In this document: in pieces, positions 62,051-64,000 of the stretch
Layout: every line of letters begins with the position of its first letter
Numbering within the stretch: the stretch's first letter is position 1
From: JADCRZ01 sp965200945
GTDB lineage: Bacteria; Bacteroidota; Bacteroidia; Chitinophagales; Chitinophagaceae
Direction: 5' to 3'
NCBI GenBank assembly: GCA_965200945.1
Contig: OZ241749.1
Location: 3,224,001-3,288,000 of the forward strand
Length of the DNA: 64,000 bases
Notes under the pieces: generated by a model
Databases searched by the model: none
Seen by the model: the letters and a program-made list of their open reading frames with translations, nothing else
What the model was told of the DNA's origin: nothing
Position numbers and translations under genes: made by a program

Positions 62051-64000
62051 ATGGAAATGCACTTCAGTAAACCCAGAATCATGAAAAAAAATTACCTCTC
62101 CGTGGTAACAAAGGCGTTGCCCGTTTTTCTGCTGACAATGATCAGCACACATGTTCTTCGTGCCCAGGCACCCACTTCTTTAACCTATCCTACTCCAAAC
62201 GTTTTTATTGCCAATGTGTCCAGCGTTTACCTGTCACCGTCAGTGGCGGGAAATGTGGCCAGTTACGGCATCACTCCGGCCCTGCCCGCAGGGCTTTCGC
62301 TTAATACGAACACCGGCGTGATCTCGGGTGTACCAACGGCTGCCAGCGCCTCAACCGTGTACACCATAACTGCAACCGGTGGCAATCCCTCCGGGTCAAC
62401 GGCAACCACGGTCAACATACAGGTCACGAACAATTATTTCAACAATTCATACAGCAATGTCAACTTTGGCGGAACAGGGGTAACCATCTCTGCCAAGGTT
62501 GGGTCGGGTACCGCCGTTGGCGACATCGTCGTGTACCAGAATGTGGCTACCCTCAGCGGCCAGCCGATCGATGCGGTCATTAAAACAACCTCCCTCTCGA
62601 ACGGCACCTTCACCACCTATGATAATACCGTTGCCTCAGGCAGCGGCTATTCAAACAATGAGGAAAGGTTTTTTTCTCCTCAGTTCAATTTCAGCGGCGC
62701 CGGCAGCGCCGGTTTCGACTTTCAGTTTATCCTGGGCGGAACTTATGTAAGCGCCAGCAACATCGGTACGCCCATCGTGCTGCAGAACGTACAGATCAAT
62801 ACCTACGACATCGATGGCAACGGCTCGGCCAACTCGAACCAGTACAATGAGTTTGGCGGATTTTCTTCCAGCGACCTTGGTAATCCGACCCGCATACTAA
62901 CCAGTTACAATACCATTACAAACCTCACCCGCTTTGCATCCAACTCAAGCAGCAACTCGACGGTGGTTACCGCAGACTCTACGCGGGCAAGGGTTACTTA
63001 CGGAAACATGAGCAAGTTCAGCATCGTAATGGGAGCAGGCGCTTCCGGAGCCTGTTATTTTTTCCTTGATTTCGGCGCAGGCCCTACCTTTTCTACGGCT
63101 GTGTCTACCCCTGCACCAACCATCGACCTCAACACCTCCCTTACAGGTGTGAACAACAGCGGCACGAACGCGGCCACGTCGACCCTTCCTTTCACCGCTT
63201 CCGGGCAGACAAGCATCAGTACCACACCTACGACGCTCAATGAGCTGGATGTCCGTTTTGCAACCAGTTCCATCCTCAACGGCGCTTCCGAGCAACTCCT
63301 GATAAGCGGAGCCACTTCGGGCGGCACCATACCGCTGAATTTTGCAAATGGCGCCAACGTCACCAACATCGTACTGGGCGGCATCACCTATAAAGTAACG
63401 GCCACGGCAAGCAACGACACGAGCATGCTGGCCTTCACCAACAACACAGGCGGCAACCTCACCCCGGCCCAGTTTGAGGCCCTGCTCGATGCATTCTCAT
63501 ACAATAACGTCTCCTCTACTCCTACTTCCGGCAACCGCAACTTTACCGTTAACGTAAGCAATACAGCCTTCAGAAGTCCTGACGCCATCTTTACCGCAGC
63601 GCTGAACTACGTAACAGTTGCCGGAAAGGTATACCGCGATATCAACGGCCTGACCGATAACCTCGTGAACGCCAGTGGCGCGCAGTTCGCCGCCAACCTG
63701 GTATACCTGGTACGTGTGAACCCGGCGAATAACCAGGTGATCGATTCAAGGGCGGTAGCGGCAGACGGATCATACAGCTTCGGCACTGTAGCCACTGGAA
63801 CTTATTTCCTGTATGTGAGCAATTCGGCGCCGGCTGCCGGCAGCCAGTTCACTGCGGCCACCTACCCCACCGGCGGCTATGTAAGCGTGGGAGAAAATTT
63901 CGGGTCGGGCACGGGCAGCGACCTGCTGACGGATGGAAAACTGATCGTTACGGTCGGTTCCAGCGGCGGCGGCAATGCCAACTTCGGAATCGAGATCCCC
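62051..64000 (+). CDS. Large secreted protein, partial (runs off the window)
   Basis: The frame is open from 62051 (further Met at 62057 and 62081) to the window end. A signal peptide (MKKNYLSVVTKALPVFLLT to RAQ) is followed by a putative-Ig unit (ITPALPAGLSLNTNTGVISG), then Ser/Thr/Asn-rich repeats without Cys clusters, and a VAGKVYRDINGLTDN unit of the SdrD/B-like type found in large adhesins and T9SS cargo. The C-terminus is outside the window, so a T9SS sorting domain cannot be checked. The role is probably a surface adhesin or structural protein. Confidence 0.8.
   Translation, partial: MEMHFSKPRIMKKNYLSVVTKALPVFLLTMISTHVLRAQAPTSLTYPTPNVFIANVSSVYLSPSVAGNVASYGITPALPAGLSLNTNTGVISGVPTAASASTVYTITATGGNPSGSTATTVNIQVTNNYFNNSYSNVNFGGTGVTISAKVGSGTAVGDIVVYQNVATLSGQPIDAVIKTTSLSNGTFTTYDNTVASGSGYSNNEERFFSPQFNFSGAGSAGFDFQFILGGTYVSASNIGTPIVLQNVQINTYDIDGNGSANSNQYNEFGGFSSSDLGNPTRILTSYNTITNLTRFASNSSSNSTVVTADSTRARVTYGNMSKFSIVMGAGASGACYFFLDFGAGPTFSTAVSTPAPTIDLNTSLTGVNNSGTNAATSTLPFTASGQTSISTTPTTLNELDVRFATSSILNGASEQLLISGATSGGTIPLNFANGANVTNIVLGGITYKVTATASNDTSMLAFTNNTGGNLTPAQFEALLDAFSYNNVSSTPTSGNRNFTVNVSNTAFRSPDAIFTAALNYVTVAGKVYRDINGLTDNLVNASGAQFAANLVYLVRVNPANNQVIDSRAVAADGSYSFGTVATGTYFLYVSNSAPAAGSQFTAATYPTGGYVSVGENFGSGTGSDLLTDGKLIVTVGSSGGGNANFGIEIP

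Noticed and set aside
1..64000. CRISPR arrays, tRNA or rRNA genes, integrases, intact IS
   Set aside because: No regularly spaced repeats, tRNA-like T-loop sequences, rRNA stretches or transposase/integrase frames were found by eye.

Overview
The window reads as a high-GC member of the Bacteroidota, most likely Chitinophagaceae. The support is: GH92, GH28, GH3 and CE15 enzymes with signal peptides or Tat signals; a TonB-dependent receptor with a carboxypeptidase-like N-terminal domain; a putative adhesin-type GIN protein; a CWC cysteine-rich protein; and several promoters of the Bacteroidota type (TTG-N19-TAnnTTTG). No genus is claimed. I see no rRNA, tRNA, CRISPR array, integrase or intact insertion sequence, so this is chromosomal sequence with scattered small repeats.

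Layout. Positions 52-9180 (minus) are a five-gene mannoside operon, read right to left: mannose-6-phosphate isomerase-like protein, GH92, sugar-porter MFS, ROK kinase, GH92. Its promoter carries a 13-bp element that recurs upstream of an adjacent sulfatase remnant (9289-9633). A secreted beta-sandwich protein follows at 9912, then a likely metal-uptake group at 10586-14580: a small Cys protein, a TonB receptor broken by one in-frame stop, and a sialidase-fold lipoprotein with a CCQCC motif. Exonuclease III and a lone AAA ATPase come next.

Positions 16704-22027 are a pectin/glucuronate operon (CE15 esterase, two GH28, Gfo/Idh/MocA oxidoreductase). Positions 22373-25156 are an RNA and ribosome repair operon: an uncharacterised basic protein, an RtcB ligase and release factor PrfH, behind a long structured leader. 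Positions 25759-28584 are a YtrA-type GntR/ABC transporter operon with a probable autoregulatory operator on its promoter, followed by a DUF1345 membrane protein.

Positions 29394-33118 hold repeats, a large MacB/FtsX-type permease and a candidate 130-nt small RNA with its own promoter and terminator. Minus-strand genes continue with GH3 (behind a perfect LacI-type operator), an aminoglycoside-phosphotransferase-fold kinase, an NTF2-like protein and a DUF2199 protein. Two divergent paralogous beta-propeller/phosphoesterase proteins follow (38419-43898), then an unusual RelE-like/SF1 helicase/ankyrin-like fusion (43906-46629), a membrane protein and an ABC-F ATPase. The right third carries small exported proteins, a secreted-repeat lipoprotein, an SGNH hydrolase and esterase pair, endonuclease III, an M1 peptidase, a Cys-type sulfatase, an S15/CocE hydrolase and the start of a large secreted protein cut by the window edge.

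The most promising candidates for undescribed biology are the uncharacterised gene locked to rtcB-prfH, the toxin-fold/helicase fusion and the candidate small RNA. Function calls come from reading motifs by eye. No database search was possible.
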